Assembly (NCBI GenBank): GCA_934757855.1 | Contig: CAKVLR010000002.1 | Coordinates: 310,001 to 374,000, forward strand | From: an uncultured Clostridia bacterium | GTDB taxonomy: Bacteria > Bacillota > Clostridia > Christensenellales > UBA1242 | Direction of reading: 5' to 3' | DNA length: 64,000 nucleotides | Shown: positions 18,401 through 27,476 of the stretch, piece after piece | Position numbering within the stretch: the first letter of the stretch is position 1 | How the letters are laid out: each line of letters starts with the position of its first letter | Position numbers and translations under genes: made by a program | The notes under the pieces: model-generated | Database searches by the model: none | The model's input: the letters and a program-made list of their open reading frames with translations, nothing else | What the model was told of the DNA's origin: nothing

Positions 18401-18646
18401 TATACTTTCACATTGAGTAGTGACCAATGGTGGTGGACTCATAAAGAGATTGAAATTTACCTCAATGGCCAAAAAATCCCTAGCAATATTGTTGACCCAG
18501 TTACAATTACTTACACATTAGACGACAACCCACCTATGATTAAATTTGTATATACATACGAAACTGGAAACGATTATTATTACAAGTTTATACAAGAATA
18601 TCAATTAAAGAGTTCTGTAAGTAAGCAAACACCTCGTTTTGAATAA
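15434..18646 (+). CDS. Large lipoprotein with tandem beta-sandwich repeats
   Basis: 1070 aa. A hydrophobic signal peptide ends in the lipobox FVGC with Cys26, so the mature protein should be lipid-anchored on the outer face of the membrane. The rest is about ten repeats of 60-100 residues with a common plan: a strand such as IEYSINKGTTW, a loop of the type NLTPGKYNVIARY (or NLTVGETYQIVVRY), and a closing strand ending VTVP or VTIKA before the next unit. The pattern suggests Ig/FN3-like sandwiches, as in adhesins or carbohydrate-binding surface proteins. There is no sortase signal. The ribosome-binding site is AAGGATGG. The ligand is unknown. Confidence 0.8.
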   Translation: MNALNKLSRFLPVFVIVFTAFLFVGCGKIPQDPPTLHEFDLNIEHAEKRITVNLNASKPLEYSKDNGTSWQIEKIFTNLTVGETYQIVVRYAETDEFDASPASNAISVTIKAESTKQTLTSSDFTVETSTSNKSLRITSALLGIEYSINKGTTWTSNGYWSNLTPGKYNVIARYKETNTTMASAPCEPFEVIVKGEYGMPYVNKDNINCTDTTITITTDPNSQTMEFAISENNQSNVDYNALVWQEEKVFTGLKPYTTYYIYVRYKASEFFIATPQKYYYDTYVTTAKAQRQAPTLTLDDIKVNVETGIITVNKSGVGLRFNYTIKGQTNNVWIKENTYDNAWGKTYLITIQYSEEGGYAGTAPSQTVEVTVPYKQYKNVVWNTDNISLYLANKTITCTAPTGEDFDAQSLCFFIGTNTENMRPFNQYKGGSDTVFANAIYGTTYYLYAKIAFNYPYADWTSQAVEVNFPRMQHSEITLSSTENGNVVVNQENATVTVNVSLPSGETGEISYYLDNEKQSSNSFVVTRGVDHTVYIKIAQDDTYAEFTSNTLTVNVAKLDRTDTLTESNIAISKKTITVTGFEANAMYKFGDNDWTTENTYTVAKYNTTLDVSVKYEADDTYNAYTQTLSVTVPQLVLTQPVINVETDVKIEGNTLTITPNATQYSSLGIDNVEFDYSFGGYSNWQNSNNYTITKRGVKLDIYVIAKITDEYTNNDTPTNVTVQLDKLTRAYSFTAEDIAVSVDEEKATATLSATAQERIGNNATVQLCPKNNQDQYPTSNYNATATLASGNQAVYGKDYSVKVKVLGDNMYADYYFDKELTVFVPKLTRTGDFLPNVNKTVKDEYESKNPIVHFTYSAKIGNYNTYESSGLHIEKVYIQIPNETETPDTVTATNQTTTIDSTTYYWQYEFTNENPRGKTYTYYYTIKESNKFEAYTSQNYEITVDKHKPTTIKAIYLKNNDSATEGYDAQGPSYTFKYNIIKNAETDKYTFTLSSDQWWWTHKEIEIYLNGQKIPSNIVDPVTITYTLDDNPPMIKFVYTYETGNDYYYKFIQEYQLKSSVSKQTPRFE

Positions 18647-18907
18647 TCTAAATTAAATTTAAAATTAGAATTTAAGCAAAAACTAACAAATATTTAAAAA
18701 AATTTGATAAAAACAACTTATTTAATTTAAAGGAAGTATACAAAACAAGTTATTTGGTTAAAAATACTGCAAAAATACAGTTTATCAAAAAATTGCTAGA
18801 TACCTAAAAATTTAACTAAAATATTAAATAACAAACCACTTTATTTGATATTTTAAATACCAAAAATTATAAAATTAAAATTGAAAAATATAAAATTAAG
18901 ATTAAAG

Positions 18908-18936
18908 CAAAAAGCGCTCGAATTTGGGGGCTTTTT
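18908..18936. terminator. Weak hairpin between convergent genes
   Basis: AAAAAGC and GCTTTTT enclose an imperfect stem in the AT-rich gap between the lipoprotein gene and the small Cys-rich gene. Confidence 0.45.
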
Positions 18937-18937
18937 G

Positions 18938-19162
18938 TTAATTTTTATCGTTTAATTGCAAATTTAGGCAACATTGTGGCAGATTTTTGCAAGTAAGTTG
19001 CAATTTTACGCAATTTGAACAAGTTGTGTATTTGGGTGAAACATAGTCAAAGGCGGTAGGATTTTTGAGCAAAGGTATTGCTAATTCGTTACTCACAAAG
19101 GTGAGTTCTACACCGTTTTGTTTACACTTTAACACTGATTTAAATACTAATTTTCGCATCAC
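18938..19162 (-). CDS. Small cysteine-rich protein, unknown
   Basis: 74 aa, no recognised family. Six cysteines, mostly in the second half (TCSNC, LTC, QCC), suggest metal binding or disulfide cross-linking. The start overlaps the stop of the upstream DUF11 gene by 4 nt, so the pair is translationally coupled. Beside a DUF11 protein and a collagen-like protein, a spore-coat or exosporium structural role is possible, but this rests on context alone. Confidence 0.6.
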   Translation of the reverse strand: MMRKLVFKSVLKCKQNGVELTFVSNELAIPLLKNPTAFDYVSPKYTTCSNCVKLQLTCKNLPQCCLNLQLNDKN

Positions 19163-19923
19163 AACACCTTGACATCAAAAGTAATAGTCACCTCATCGTT
19201 TGGCTGTAAGTTTTGAATAGTAAATCCAACGGCTGGGTCGTAGGTCGGTTGTGGCACATCGTTAATTTTGACAGTTCCCGCTACAAATTCCGCGCCAGCA
19301 GGCATTTCATCTATAAATGAAACATCGGTATTTTCAAATTCGCCCTCATTCTTAATTACATTTTGGAACATTAAAGTATCACCGCGCAATACGGCTGATT
19401 TATTTGTGGTCTTAACAATAGAAATATTTTGATTTACGATTGTAATCTCGACGCTATTGGAATTTTCGTTGTAATCTTCGCCATCTACCGTATATGTCAC
19501 ATTTGAAATAGTGTTAACAGTTGTTAACGATGGTTTGTTATCAATAACTATCGTATAACTAATATTTGCACTACCGCCAACATCAATCGCCTTGCCTAAA
19601 TCGAATCCCGCCGTTGGGTCGCCATTCTCCATTTTTACGCTGTCAATAGTAAGAGTGCCTTCCTTAAATGTCGCACCCTCAGTGATTGTGTCGGTAATAT
19701 GAATATTTGTAATTTGCGAATTACCTTCATTTGTAAGCAATAAACTTTGCAACAATTCCTCGCGTGGCGCGCCGTAATTGCTCGAACTTGAACGGTCTTT
19801 TGTCAACTGCCCCGCAACATTTGTGATACTAATTTCGTTACTATCCACGCTCGACTCGTGGCTCACCGCATCTGGCGTGAGATAATTTGAAGTAATATTT
19901 GATTTATTTTTGATTATAGCCAT
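19159..19923 (-). CDS. DUF11-domain protein
   Basis: 254 aa. Two DUF11 (conserved repeat) beta domains are visible: about 60-150, with LLTNEGNSQITNIHITDTITEGATFKEG and later YTVDGEDYNENSNSVEI, and about 165-254, with IVKTTNKSAVLRGDTLMFQNVIKNEGEFENTDVSFIDEMPAGAEFV. There is no signal peptide or membrane anchor. Soluble, signal-less DUF11 proteins of this kind are common near spore-surface collagen-like genes in Bacillota. It is divergent from just such a gene at 20063 and coupled to the small Cys-rich gene. The ribosome-binding site is AGGAG. Confidence 0.8.
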   Translation of the reverse strand: MAIIKNKSNITSNYLTPDAVSHESSVDSNEISITNVAGQLTKDRSSSSNYGAPREELLQSLLLTNEGNSQITNIHITDTITEGATFKEGTLTIDSVKMENGDPTAGFDLGKAIDVGGSANISYTIVIDNKPSLTTVNTISNVTYTVDGEDYNENSNSVEITIVNQNISIVKTTNKSAVLRGDTLMFQNVIKNEGEFENTDVSFIDEMPAGAEFVAGTVKINDVPQPTYDPAVGFTIQNLQPNDEVTITFDVKVL

Positions 19924-19981
19924 ATTCGCTCCTAAATTTTAAAATTTTCTCTATTCCATAATATGAAATTTAATTTTTTGT

Positions 19982-20028
19982 GTGAAAAATCGCGTTTTTT
20001 CACATTTTTTTTGCATTTTTTGTATAAT
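19982..20028 (+). promoter_or_regulatory. Promoter of collagen-like gene, with hairpin
   Basis: -35 TTCACA (19999-20004), 18-bp spacer, -10 TATAAT (20023-20028). The hairpin GTGAAAAA / TTTTTCAC (19982-20003) overlaps the -35 and is nearly identical to the one at 272-295. The promoter lies downstream of the ATG at 19982, which therefore cannot be the gene start. Confidence 0.65.
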
Positions 20029-20062
20029 GAAAATAAAAAACACTATCAATAGAGGTGAAATT

Positions 20063-21166
20063 TTGAAAGAAGATTTTTGTTGTTGTGAGTTCAACGACCC
20101 TTGCAAAAAAGATGCTTTTGTCTATATCAAAGGTCCTACTGGACCCGCTGGTGCTCGCGGGAGTACTGGGGCGACAGGCGCTACTGGCGCAACGGGAGCA
20201 ACGGGTGGCGAAGTGCAAATTCGCTCGGTAACCACCCTATCTCCCGATGAGCAGGCGCGCGTGACAAGCACATATGCGAATAATGTAAACCTGCTTGACT
20301 TTTATCTTCCACGCGGTAGTGCGGGAGTATCGGAAAAAATTTTAGCGGGAAACGCATTTTCTACCGACCCAAACTCCGTTCCTATGGTGCAAGATAGATA
20401 CGAAGAAGATAGGCATTTTGTTGATTTTTATATACCAAAAGGGCTAACTGGTGAAAAAGGCGAACGCGGTGACACGGGTGCAAAAGGAGAGCGTGGCGAC
20501 AAGGGCGAACGCGGCGATACTGGTCCCCGCGGTGAAAAAGGTGATGCGGGTGAAGTAGGTCCGCGCGGTCCGCAAGGTTTTCCAGGGGAAATCGGTATGA
20601 AGGGTGACACGGGTCCGCAAGGAGAAAAGGGTGATACGGGACCAAAAGGTGACAAAGGCGATATGGTGATTGAGGGATTTAATGTAATTTCGTACAACGG
20701 TGACCCCACCTCTTTCCCTGTGGCTGGTATAGAAATTCCATCTGGCGGGCGTATTCCTTTGCAACGCGTAGGGCTGGACCACGGCGGAGTTGCACTTGTA
20801 AATACAATAGACAATACCATTCAATTTAATAAAACGGGCATTTATTTTATATGCTTTACAATAAATGCCTATATCAAAAGACTAGGTACGGAATTTGACC
20901 CAACAAATGATTTTGTATCAGTCGCTTTCCGTGAGGCGAGCAGTGACAAAATTTTGTGCGCAACTTCCGCGTGGACGCCAGATGAGTGCGCTGTAAATAT
21001 GTTTGGCCATAATATGTTTGTCGTACCTGATATTGCAACCGTTTATGAATTAGTGAATATGAACGAGCGCAGTATTTACTTAAACGGCTGTAATGTGACA
21101 AAAACTATCACCCACTCTTACTTTTCCGTGCCTATGGTGTCACTTTCTATATTAAAAATGTATTAA
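20063..21166 (+). CDS. Collagen-like (BclA-type) surface/exosporium protein
   Basis: 367 aa from a TTG start at 20063 with AGAGGTG upstream; the first ATG in frame (19982) lies before the promoter. The N-terminus is short and Cys-rich ([15 protein letters not shown]). A first Gly-X-Y block follows at about 24-45 ([16 protein letters not shown]...). A globular segment with two DFYxP(R/K)G strands is next, then a long charged Gly-X-Y block at about 130-205 ([19 protein letters not shown]...). The C-terminal 150 residues are beta-rich like the TNF/C1q-like BclA trimerisation domain, ending in [15 protein letters not shown]. It should form a trimeric filament. A spore-surface location is inferred from the family and from the divergent DUF11 gene. 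Confidence 0.85.
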   Translation: MKEDFCCCEFNDPCKKDAFVYIKGPTGPAGARGSTGATGATGATGATGGEVQIRSVTTLSPDEQARVTSTYANNVNLLDFYLPRGSAGVSEKILAGNAFSTDPNSVPMVQDRYEEDRHFVDFYIPKGLTGEKGERGDTGAKGERGDKGERGDTGPRGEKGDAGEVGPRGPQGFPGEIGMKGDTGPQGEKGDTGPKGDKGDMVIEGFNVISYNGDPTSFPVAGIEIPSGGRIPLQRVGLDHGGVALVNTIDNTIQFNKTGIYFICFTINAYIKRLGTEFDPTNDFVSVAFREASSDKILCATSAWTPDECAVNMFGHNMFVVPDIATVYELVNMNERSIYLNGCNVTKTITHSYFSVPMVSLSILKMY

Positions 21167-21547
21167 TTGCAATTTGCCTATTGACATAGCGATTACACTA
21201 TGTTAAACTTTAGTATTTGAAGGGCAATTATTACGAATAGGAACAAGTTTAATTTTTGACATTTTGAGATTACCCTTTGGGGTAATTTTTTATTTCAAAA
21301 ATACTTAAATTTTGTCTTTTTTTGTTTCTTTTTGTTTCTTTTTGTTGTTTTTGGAGCATTTTTTAACACTTTTTAGCGATTTTTAGTGATTTTTGAGAAT
21401 TTTTAGCAAAAATCGTGTTGTTTTTTGTTGTTTTTTACGAGTTTTTTACTAAAATTTCGTAGTTTTTTGCTTAAAGTTGAGAAAATTTACTAATTACGAA
21501 AGTTTTTTGTTGTTTTTGAAGAAAATTTTTACATTTTGGAGGGGAAA
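21167..21547. other. Non-coding gap with terminator and leader repeat copy 2
   Basis: The terminator ATTACC / GGTAAT with T-run at 21269-21290 closes the collagen-like gene. The leader repeat at 21343-21437 matches 15161-15253. The rest is T-rich, with GGAGGGG just before the ATG at 21548. Confidence 0.7.
21343..21437. repeat. Leader repeat, copy 2 (upstream of HExxH gene)
   Basis: About 90% identical to 15161-15253 by eye. The conserved core includes CATTTTTTAACACTTTTT and TTTTTAGCAAAAATCGTGTT. Confidence 0.75.
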
Positions 21548-23413
21548 ATGAACGCATTTGAAAAAGCAGTGCTTAATGCAGACAATATTAAGGTTGAAGA
21601 AGAATTAAGTCCATTTATGCTACAATCATTCAAATTAATGGGGCAATTTTTTAATGAAAATGCCGTTGCGCTTGATTTTGAGAGATTATTTCAGGCTTTT
21701 TTGTATAATAATTTAAAAATTCATAGAGATAAGATCAACGAAGTAGATGAAAAAGCAGCGGCACATTTTTCATATGATAATAAGATTGTGATAAAAAATG
21801 TATACGATCAGTTTGAACACAATGTACTTGTTTTTACTCACGAATTTATACATTTTATGATTAATAACGCCTATAAAATTAACGGCAATAATTCAAAAAA
21901 TCTATCTATGAACGCAATAGACTATGTAAATTCTAATATAGAAAATCTTGATAAATACAAAAATTTGCCTAGTTGGGCAAATGAAATGCTTACCGAATAT
22001 TTTGCACGCGTAATCACAGGCGTTCATTATGCTAGAAGTTATCAAGCACTTATAAATGTTGCATACTACCTCAATAAATACATAGAGCCTCTCACTCCAA
22101 AAATATTTTTTAACGGCGGGCTACAAGATTACATTAACCGCAATCACTTATATCGTATAGACAAGGAATTAGATGCAAGTCGAGAAAATGAATTTAAAAA
22201 TTATGATGAAAAGTATCAAAATTCTGTCGCAATTTATAGTTTTATTTTGCGTGAATATGCTTTAAAACTAGCCGAGCAAAATTTATCTATATCCGAATAT
22301 TTGCAAAAATTATACGCCTTTGAAGAACCTATAACTATAAAATTAGGCAAACATTACACACATTATGCAATGAAATATATTTCACAAAAGATAGGTGTTA
22401 CCGCAGAAAAAGACAACTACTTAGATTTACTCAACGCTTATAGCACTATGGTTTTACCTGATCATAAAGATTACTATAATGCTAACTTACTAAATCCATT
22501 TTTAGTAAAAGTTGATGATTTTACGCTTTTTATAATGCGTGTCAATCGACCAGAACTTTGCTTTGCGACTGCATTGATAGACAAAAATGAAAATATTTAC
22601 AAGACTAGACAACTCGCAAAAGGCAAATCGTTGATTATTGATTACTCCCCACAAATAAACGCACCCGCAACAATAAGAAATGAATCAGGTCGGCTAGGTG
22701 AATTTAGAGGTTGCACTATATTAAACTTTAATGGTGTAGTGCTAGGCTTCCTAAAAGACAGCGAAAATTTGATAGTATTGGACAATCCTAACAATAAACT
22801 TATCAGTATTACACAAATTATGGGTACACCAGATGAGATTTTGGCAAAAATTACAAAGCAAGCATCTATAGACCATCAAATTGTGCAACAAAAACTCTGG
22901 AAAGCGAATGGAAATAATAGTGGTTACGCTTCCAAAAAAACACAAAATGATACAAATTCCGCCAAAAAACAACAAAAAACTACACAAAATAGTATTCCTT
23001 GCCATTATGTTGATAATAAAAACACAAAAGAATACAACGAAACCATTAATTATATCAACAAAATTGTAAAATATTTTAATGCAAAAATTTATGTACACGA
23101 GGCAACCCCAATGCCTACGGGTGATTTTAATCATAATGATGTTTATGCAAATTATAAAAACGCACCAACTGTTTATAAATTGACTCATATAGGCAACCAA
23201 AGTTACAAACTAATTTTGAGCCAATCAAAAGCGAATGTTAATGACAACGCTATTCTTTCTATACAATTACCAAGCGGAATAAATATGCCACTAGCAAGTA
23301 TGGTTAAACTCAGCGATGACAACGAACATTACAAAATTCACCTAAATGTCTATACCGAGAAAAAATACACAGCAAATCCATCATACAATCTAGATGCGCA
23401 ACTGAGTAGATAA
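21548..23413 (+). CDS. Putative zinc metalloprotease (HExxH), unknown family
   Basis: 621 aa. Start ATG with GGAGGGG upstream; a TTG 12 nt earlier falls inside that site. The zinc motif is THEFIHFMI (H98, E99, H102). Glutamates in NEMLTEYFA (E146, E150) could supply the third ligand, as in gluzincins. There is no signal peptide, so the enzyme is cytoplasmic or released by another route. The second half is less conserved-looking, with a Lys/Asn/Gln-rich linker (about 465-490). A similar layout (HExxH near the N-terminal third, Lys/Asn-rich C-terminus) occurs in the protein at 33222. Family and substrate are not recognised. Confidence 0.7.
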   Translation: MNAFEKAVLNADNIKVEEELSPFMLQSFKLMGQFFNENAVALDFERLFQAFLYNNLKIHRDKINEVDEKAAAHFSYDNKIVIKNVYDQFEHNVLVFTHEFIHFMINNAYKINGNNSKNLSMNAIDYVNSNIENLDKYKNLPSWANEMLTEYFARVITGVHYARSYQALINVAYYLNKYIEPLTPKIFFNGGLQDYINRNHLYRIDKELDASRENEFKNYDEKYQNSVAIYSFILREYALKLAEQNLSISEYLQKLYAFEEPITIKLGKHYTHYAMKYISQKIGVTAEKDNYLDLLNAYSTMVLPDHKDYYNANLLNPFLVKVDDFTLFIMRVNRPELCFATALIDKNENIYKTRQLAKGKSLIIDYSPQINAPATIRNESGRLGEFRGCTILNFNGVVLGFLKDSENLIVLDNPNNKLISITQIMGTPDEILAKITKQASIDHQIVQQKLWKANGNNSGYASKKTQNDTNSAKKQQKTTQNSIPCHYVDNKNTKEYNETINYINKIVKYFNAKIYVHEATPMPTGDFNHNDVYANYKNAPTVYKLTHIGNQSYKLILSQSKANVNDNAILSIQLPSGINMPLASMVKLSDDNEHYKIHLNVYTEKKYTANPSYNLDAQLSR

Positions 23414-23482
23414 GTCGCAAAAAATACTTTTATTTTTAATAAATTTAAAAAACACAAAAATAGCGACTAAACCGCAAAATTT

Positions 23483-23523
23483 AAGCACATACACGCAATT
23501 TTTAGCAAGTATGTGCTTATTTT
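23483..23523. terminator. Terminator between HExxH gene and polA
   Basis: AAGCACATAC (23483-23492) pairs with GTATGTGCTT (23509-23518) and is followed by a T-rich tail. The genes converge here. Confidence 0.8.
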
Positions 23524-23575
23524 TGTATATTTTAGTATTTTTATTTACAACGAAGATATATGCGAAAATTTACAA

Positions 23576-26098
23576 TTAAATATCATACCACGAGTCACCG
23601 ACTTCTACATCTACCTCCAACGGAACTCGAAGTTTGATTACATTTTCCATTTGGGCGTGCAGAATATTTACGACTTTTTTAACCTCATCTTCTGGGGTAT
23701 CGACTATCAACTCATCGTGAATTTGCAAGATTAATTTTGCTTTTAAATTTTGTTCACGCAAGGCACGGTCCACATTTAGCATTGCGATTTTTATTATATC
23801 ACTTGCGGTACCTTGCAGTGGCATATTCATTGCTGCACGCTCGGAAAATTTTGCATCGTGAACTTTTGGCGCAACATTATCAAAATTGCGAATACGCCCA
23901 AAAAGTGTAGTTACATAGCCTTTTTCCTTGTATTTTTCCACACTGCTATCCAAAAATTGCTTGATTGTTGGGTAAGTTTGGAAATAACGCTCGATATATT
24001 CGCGCGCTTCATATTGCGGAATACCCAAATTTTGTGCCAAACCGAACGGAGAAATGCCGTAAATTATACCAAAATTTACTGCTTTTGCGCTACGGCGCAT
24101 TTGGTCTGTCACCATTTCAAGTGGCACGCCAAAAATTTGGCTAGCGGTGGCACGGTGAATATCTTGATGAGTGTTGTATGCGTTGCATAGGACAGGGTCG
24201 CCCGAATAGTGCGCAAGCAAGCGCAATTCAATTTGGCTATAATCGGCTGAAACAAGTTTGCACCCTTTTGAAGCGATAAACATTTTACGCAATTCTTTTC
24301 CTTCTTCCGTGCGGACTGGAATATTTTGCAAATTCGGCTCGTTGCTAGACAATCTACCAGTAACTGCGGTAGTTTGGTTAAAAACTGTGTGAATTTTGCC
24401 ATCAGGCTTGATGAATTGTCGCATACCCTCGATATAGGTTGAATTTATTTTCATTATTGTGCGGTAGCGCAAAATCTCATCAATTATAGGGTTTTCAGAG
24501 CGCAAACTCTCCAAAATATCTACGGCTGTGCTGTGTTTTTTGTTGCCCTTGTCCGAAAGTTTGAGTTTGTCAAACAATACCTCACCCAACTGTTTTGGAC
24601 TGTTCAAATTAAACTCCATACCAGCGAAACTGTATATTTTTTGCGTAATTTGGTCCATTTCTGCGCGATATTTTGGCGCAAGTTCGTTTAAAACCGCCGT
24701 GTTTATAGTGATACCAGCCTTTTCCATTTCAAACAAAACGCGTACCAATGGCAACTCAATTTCGGTATAAAGTTTCATAATTTCTTTTTGTTCGAGTTGC
24801 TTTTGCGCAATGTCCCACGCTTTTATCATACCTGTTGCGTAAGCGTGTTCGTTTAGCCCAAAATATCCTAAAAGTGGTGCAGGCTCATCACCTTTTTTGT
24901 TTGAATTTACCAAATAAATTGCCAACGGCACATCAACTGCACTCGCTTGCATAGTGATATTTGCAAAATCGCATAAATGGTAGATATACTTCAAATCAAA
25001 CGCATATAGCAATTTTTGCTTATTTTCTAAAAATGGCTTAAACTCGCTCAAAAGTGCAAGCGGATTTGTGCCGAAAATGTTGGCAACATAATTTTGCTTT
25101 TCATCAAATGCAAAATGCAAAAAATCACCCTCAAAAACGAGAGAAAACACGCTAGAATTAATATTTTTTTGCACTAAATCTTTAATTTCGTTTGGTGCAA
25201 CCTCAATATTTGGCTCGTCCTCCTCCACTTTTGCGGAGTTGCCAGAAAATAGGTCTTTTCTCTTTAAAAGCGAACGAAATTCGTACTCTTGAAAAATTTT
25301 ATATACATCGTTATTCCACGGAAAAGTATATTTGCAGTCCTCTAAATTGCACTCAATATCACACTTTGTGCGAATGGTAGCAAGGTCGTAACTTAGGTAG
25401 CATAAATCTTTGTTTTCACGCAATTTTTCGCCTAATTTCCCGCTAATATTGTCAATATTTGCATAAATATTGTCGATTGTGCCATATTCCGCTAACAAAT
25501 TTTTTGCAGTTTTTTCACCCACGCTAGGCACGCCAGGGATATTGTCGCTTGCATCGCCCATAAGAGCCTTTAAGTCGATAATTTGGCTAGGCACAAGCCC
25601 CCATTCTTCTTTTAAATGGCGCTCGTTCATTTCCACAATTTCGCTAATTCCGTGTTTTGTGAGCCAAACTTCGGTATGGTCGTTTATGAGTTGCAAGCAG
25701 TCGCGGTCACCCGTCATAATGATATTTTTTGTATTTTCAAATCTATTCGCCAGCGTGCCGATTATGTCGTCCGCCTCTATGCCTAATTTTTCGATAATAA
25801 AAATACCCATTTTTTGTAGCAAATCTTTTAGCATTGGCATCTGCATCGCTAATTCATCGGGCATACCCTTTCTTGTGCCTTTGTAGTCAGCATACAAATC
25901 ATTTCTAAAAGTATGTTTGCCCGCATCAAACGCAACGCACATATATTCTGGGTGATAGTCGGTAATTACTCGTGCTAAAATATTGACAAAACCAAACACT
26001 CCACCGCAATATCTATCATCACGCGTCTTTAAATACGGAAGCGCATAAAACGCGCGATTTATCAAACTATTTCCATCAATTATCAAAAATTTAGCCAT
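23576..26098 (-). CDS. polA: DNA polymerase I
   Basis: 840 aa. The 5'-3' exonuclease domain is at 1-290 (LIIDGNSLINRAFYALP, GDASDNIPGVPSVGEKTA). The middle 3'-5' exonuclease-like domain (about 300-460) lacks clear DEDD residues, as in many Gram-positive Pol I enzymes. The polymerase domain has motif A (DYSQIELRLLAH), motif B (RRSAKAVNFGIIYG) and motif C (LQIHDEL). It fills gaps in repair and removes Okazaki primers. The start is supported by GAGGAG. It is convergent with the HExxH gene and ends at the shared terminator. Confidence 0.97.
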   Translation of the reverse strand: MAKFLIIDGNSLINRAFYALPYLKTRDDRYCGGVFGFVNILARVITDYHPEYMCVAFDAGKHTFRNDLYADYKGTRKGMPDELAMQMPMLKDLLQKMGIFIIEKLGIEADDIIGTLANRFENTKNIIMTGDRDCLQLINDHTEVWLTKHGISEIVEMNERHLKEEWGLVPSQIIDLKALMGDASDNIPGVPSVGEKTAKNLLAEYGTIDNIYANIDNISGKLGEKLRENKDLCYLSYDLATIRTKCDIECNLEDCKYTFPWNNDVYKIFQEYEFRSLLKRKDLFSGNSAKVEEDEPNIEVAPNEIKDLVQKNINSSVFSLVFEGDFLHFAFDEKQNYVANIFGTNPLALLSEFKPFLENKQKLLYAFDLKYIYHLCDFANITMQASAVDVPLAIYLVNSNKKGDEPAPLLGYFGLNEHAYATGMIKAWDIAQKQLEQKEIMKLYTEIELPLVRVLFEMEKAGITINTAVLNELAPKYRAEMDQITQKIYSFAGMEFNLNSPKQLGEVLFDKLKLSDKGNKKHSTAVDILESLRSENPIIDEILRYRTIMKINSTYIEGMRQFIKPDGKIHTVFNQTTAVTGRLSSNEPNLQNIPVRTEEGKELRKMFIASKGCKLVSADYSQIELRLLAHYSGDPVLCNAYNTHQDIHRATASQIFGVPLEMVTDQMRRSAKAVNFGIIYGISPFGLAQNLGIPQYEAREYIERYFQTYPTIKQFLDSSVEKYKEKGYVTTLFGRIRNFDNVAPKVHDAKFSERAAMNMPLQGTASDIIKIAMLNVDRALREQNLKAKLILQIHDELIVDTPEDEVKKVVNILHAQMENVIKLRVPLEVDVEVGDSWYDI

Positions 26099-26254
26099 AA
26101 AAACTCCTCAAAAATATATAGTTATTATACCCCAAAAAAGAGATTTTTACAAACATTTATGGACATTTTTTCACAAGAACTCGCCTTTGCCCTTGAAACT
26201 ATTAACCTTTGTGAAAAAACTCGCAAAAAACTACAAATATTCAGCGCTAAAAAC

Positions 26255-26292
26255 AAAAAGTGTAATTTTTGGGTTAAAAATTACACTTTTTT
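26255..26292. terminator. Terminator downstream of coiled-coil gene
   Basis: AAAAAGTGTAATTTTT and AAAAATTACACTTTTTT form a long symmetrical hairpin usable on either strand. Confidence 0.8.
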
Positions 26293-26327
26293 GTGTTAAA
26301 TTGGGAGCAAAATTTACATTTTTATTT

Positions 26328-27476
26328 TTATCTTTGTGATTGAGTTTGCAAAGTGTCAAGAAGGGCGCTTACACGGTTACCAAAATTTACTTGGTCAATC
26401 TTGAAGTTTACGCGCACAGTATCAAGATTTTGTTGTGTATTTTTCTTGAAGTCATCAATTTCTTGCAATTTATCTTGCAATGTTCTACCATCTTGTTTTG
26501 TGTCGTTTGAGGTGGTTTTATGGTTTTGCTTTTTGTCTTTTATAACAACGATTTTACGAATTTCATCGCCCACTTTTTGCGCATCTTGTGTGCCTTTGCG
26601 CAATTTTTCATAAGCAGATTGATAATTTTTGATAAACTCGGTAGTCAATTTTTTGAAAACTAGTGGTTTGTTTTCACTTTGGAGCAATTTTTCTTCGATA
26701 GCTATATCAAGTTGCTCGTGACATTTTATACATTCATCTAGAAGCAACTCCAAATCTCTTTCGCAAGCATCTAGTCTTGCGCGGTAAATTTTTTCCTCAT
26801 TATTTTCATACAAACGCAAAGCAAGTTCGCACTTTGTGAGCGTATCGTAACAAGCGTCCATTATTTCATTTTGCATCTCGTTTATCAACTGCGCGTTCAA
26901 ATCGCAACGGTCTTGCACCTTGTCTAATTGCTGGTTGTAGTCCTGTGTTGCATCTTCGATTTCATCAACTTTTTTGACAAACTCAGTTTTAGGCAACTCA
27001 TCGCTACATACTTTTTGTGCCTGTTTTGTATTCAATTTTAGCCAAGCCAAACCTTGTTTTGATTGCTTGCGTACTTCTTCGACATTATCCTCGTTTAAAT
27101 TTGTGTCCAAATAGTCGATAATGTCATAAATATCATTAACATAATCCTCTAAGCTCTCGCTAACTTTATCTGTTTCGTTTTGGTAGGCTTTTAGCCCTGC
27201 CTTGTAGTCCTCTGGATTGATTGAAAGCAAATCAATTAATTTGGTTGAGCATTGTGTAGCCTTGCTTAATATGTTGTTCACTCTTGTTTGGTAGGCTTGC
27301 AAATCTTCTTTTAAATCAATCAACTTGTTCGATTGATTGATAGCGTGTTTAATTGAACTTACCATATCATTTATAGGCATTTTATCGCTAGTAGCCATAT
27401 CAAGACCAACTTTATTCATTTGCTTGTTCATCGTAATTTTGTACTCGTTACGAGTGATAGAACTTTCTTCTGTCAT
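26328..27476 (-). CDS. Coiled-coil protein, unknown
   Basis: 382 aa, no recognised family. It is soluble and almost entirely charged helix, with heptad-like stretches (about 40-120, 150-260, 320-380). One Lys/Thr/Asn/Asp linker (DKKQNHKTTSNDTKQD) separates a C-terminal coil. There is no signal or membrane segment. It is monocistronic between polA and gyrA with terminators on both sides; the start has GGAGAGG upstream. A structural or cytoskeletal role is possible but not shown. Confidence 0.75.
   Translation of the reverse strand: MTEESSITRNEYKITMNKQMNKVGLDMATSDKMPINDMVSSIKHAINQSNKLIDLKEDLQAYQTRVNNILSKATQCSTKLIDLLSINPEDYKAGLKAYQNETDKVSESLEDYVNDIYDIIDYLDTNLNEDNVEEVRKQSKQGLAWLKLNTKQAQKVCSDELPKTEFVKKVDEIEDATQDYNQQLDKVQDRCDLNAQLINEMQNEIMDACYDTLTKCELALRLYENNEEKIYRARLDACERDLELLLDECIKCHEQLDIAIEEKLLQSENKPLVFKKLTTEFIKNYQSAYEKLRKGTQDAQKVGDEIRKIVVIKDKKQNHKTTSNDTKQDGRTLQDKLQEIDDFKKNTQQNLDTVRVNFKIDQVNFGNRVSALLDTLQTQSQR

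Noticed and set aside
19982..20062. Upstream ATG as start of the collagen-like gene
   Set aside because: The promoter (TTCACA / TATAAT) lies downstream of it. The TTG at 20063 has AGAGGTG.
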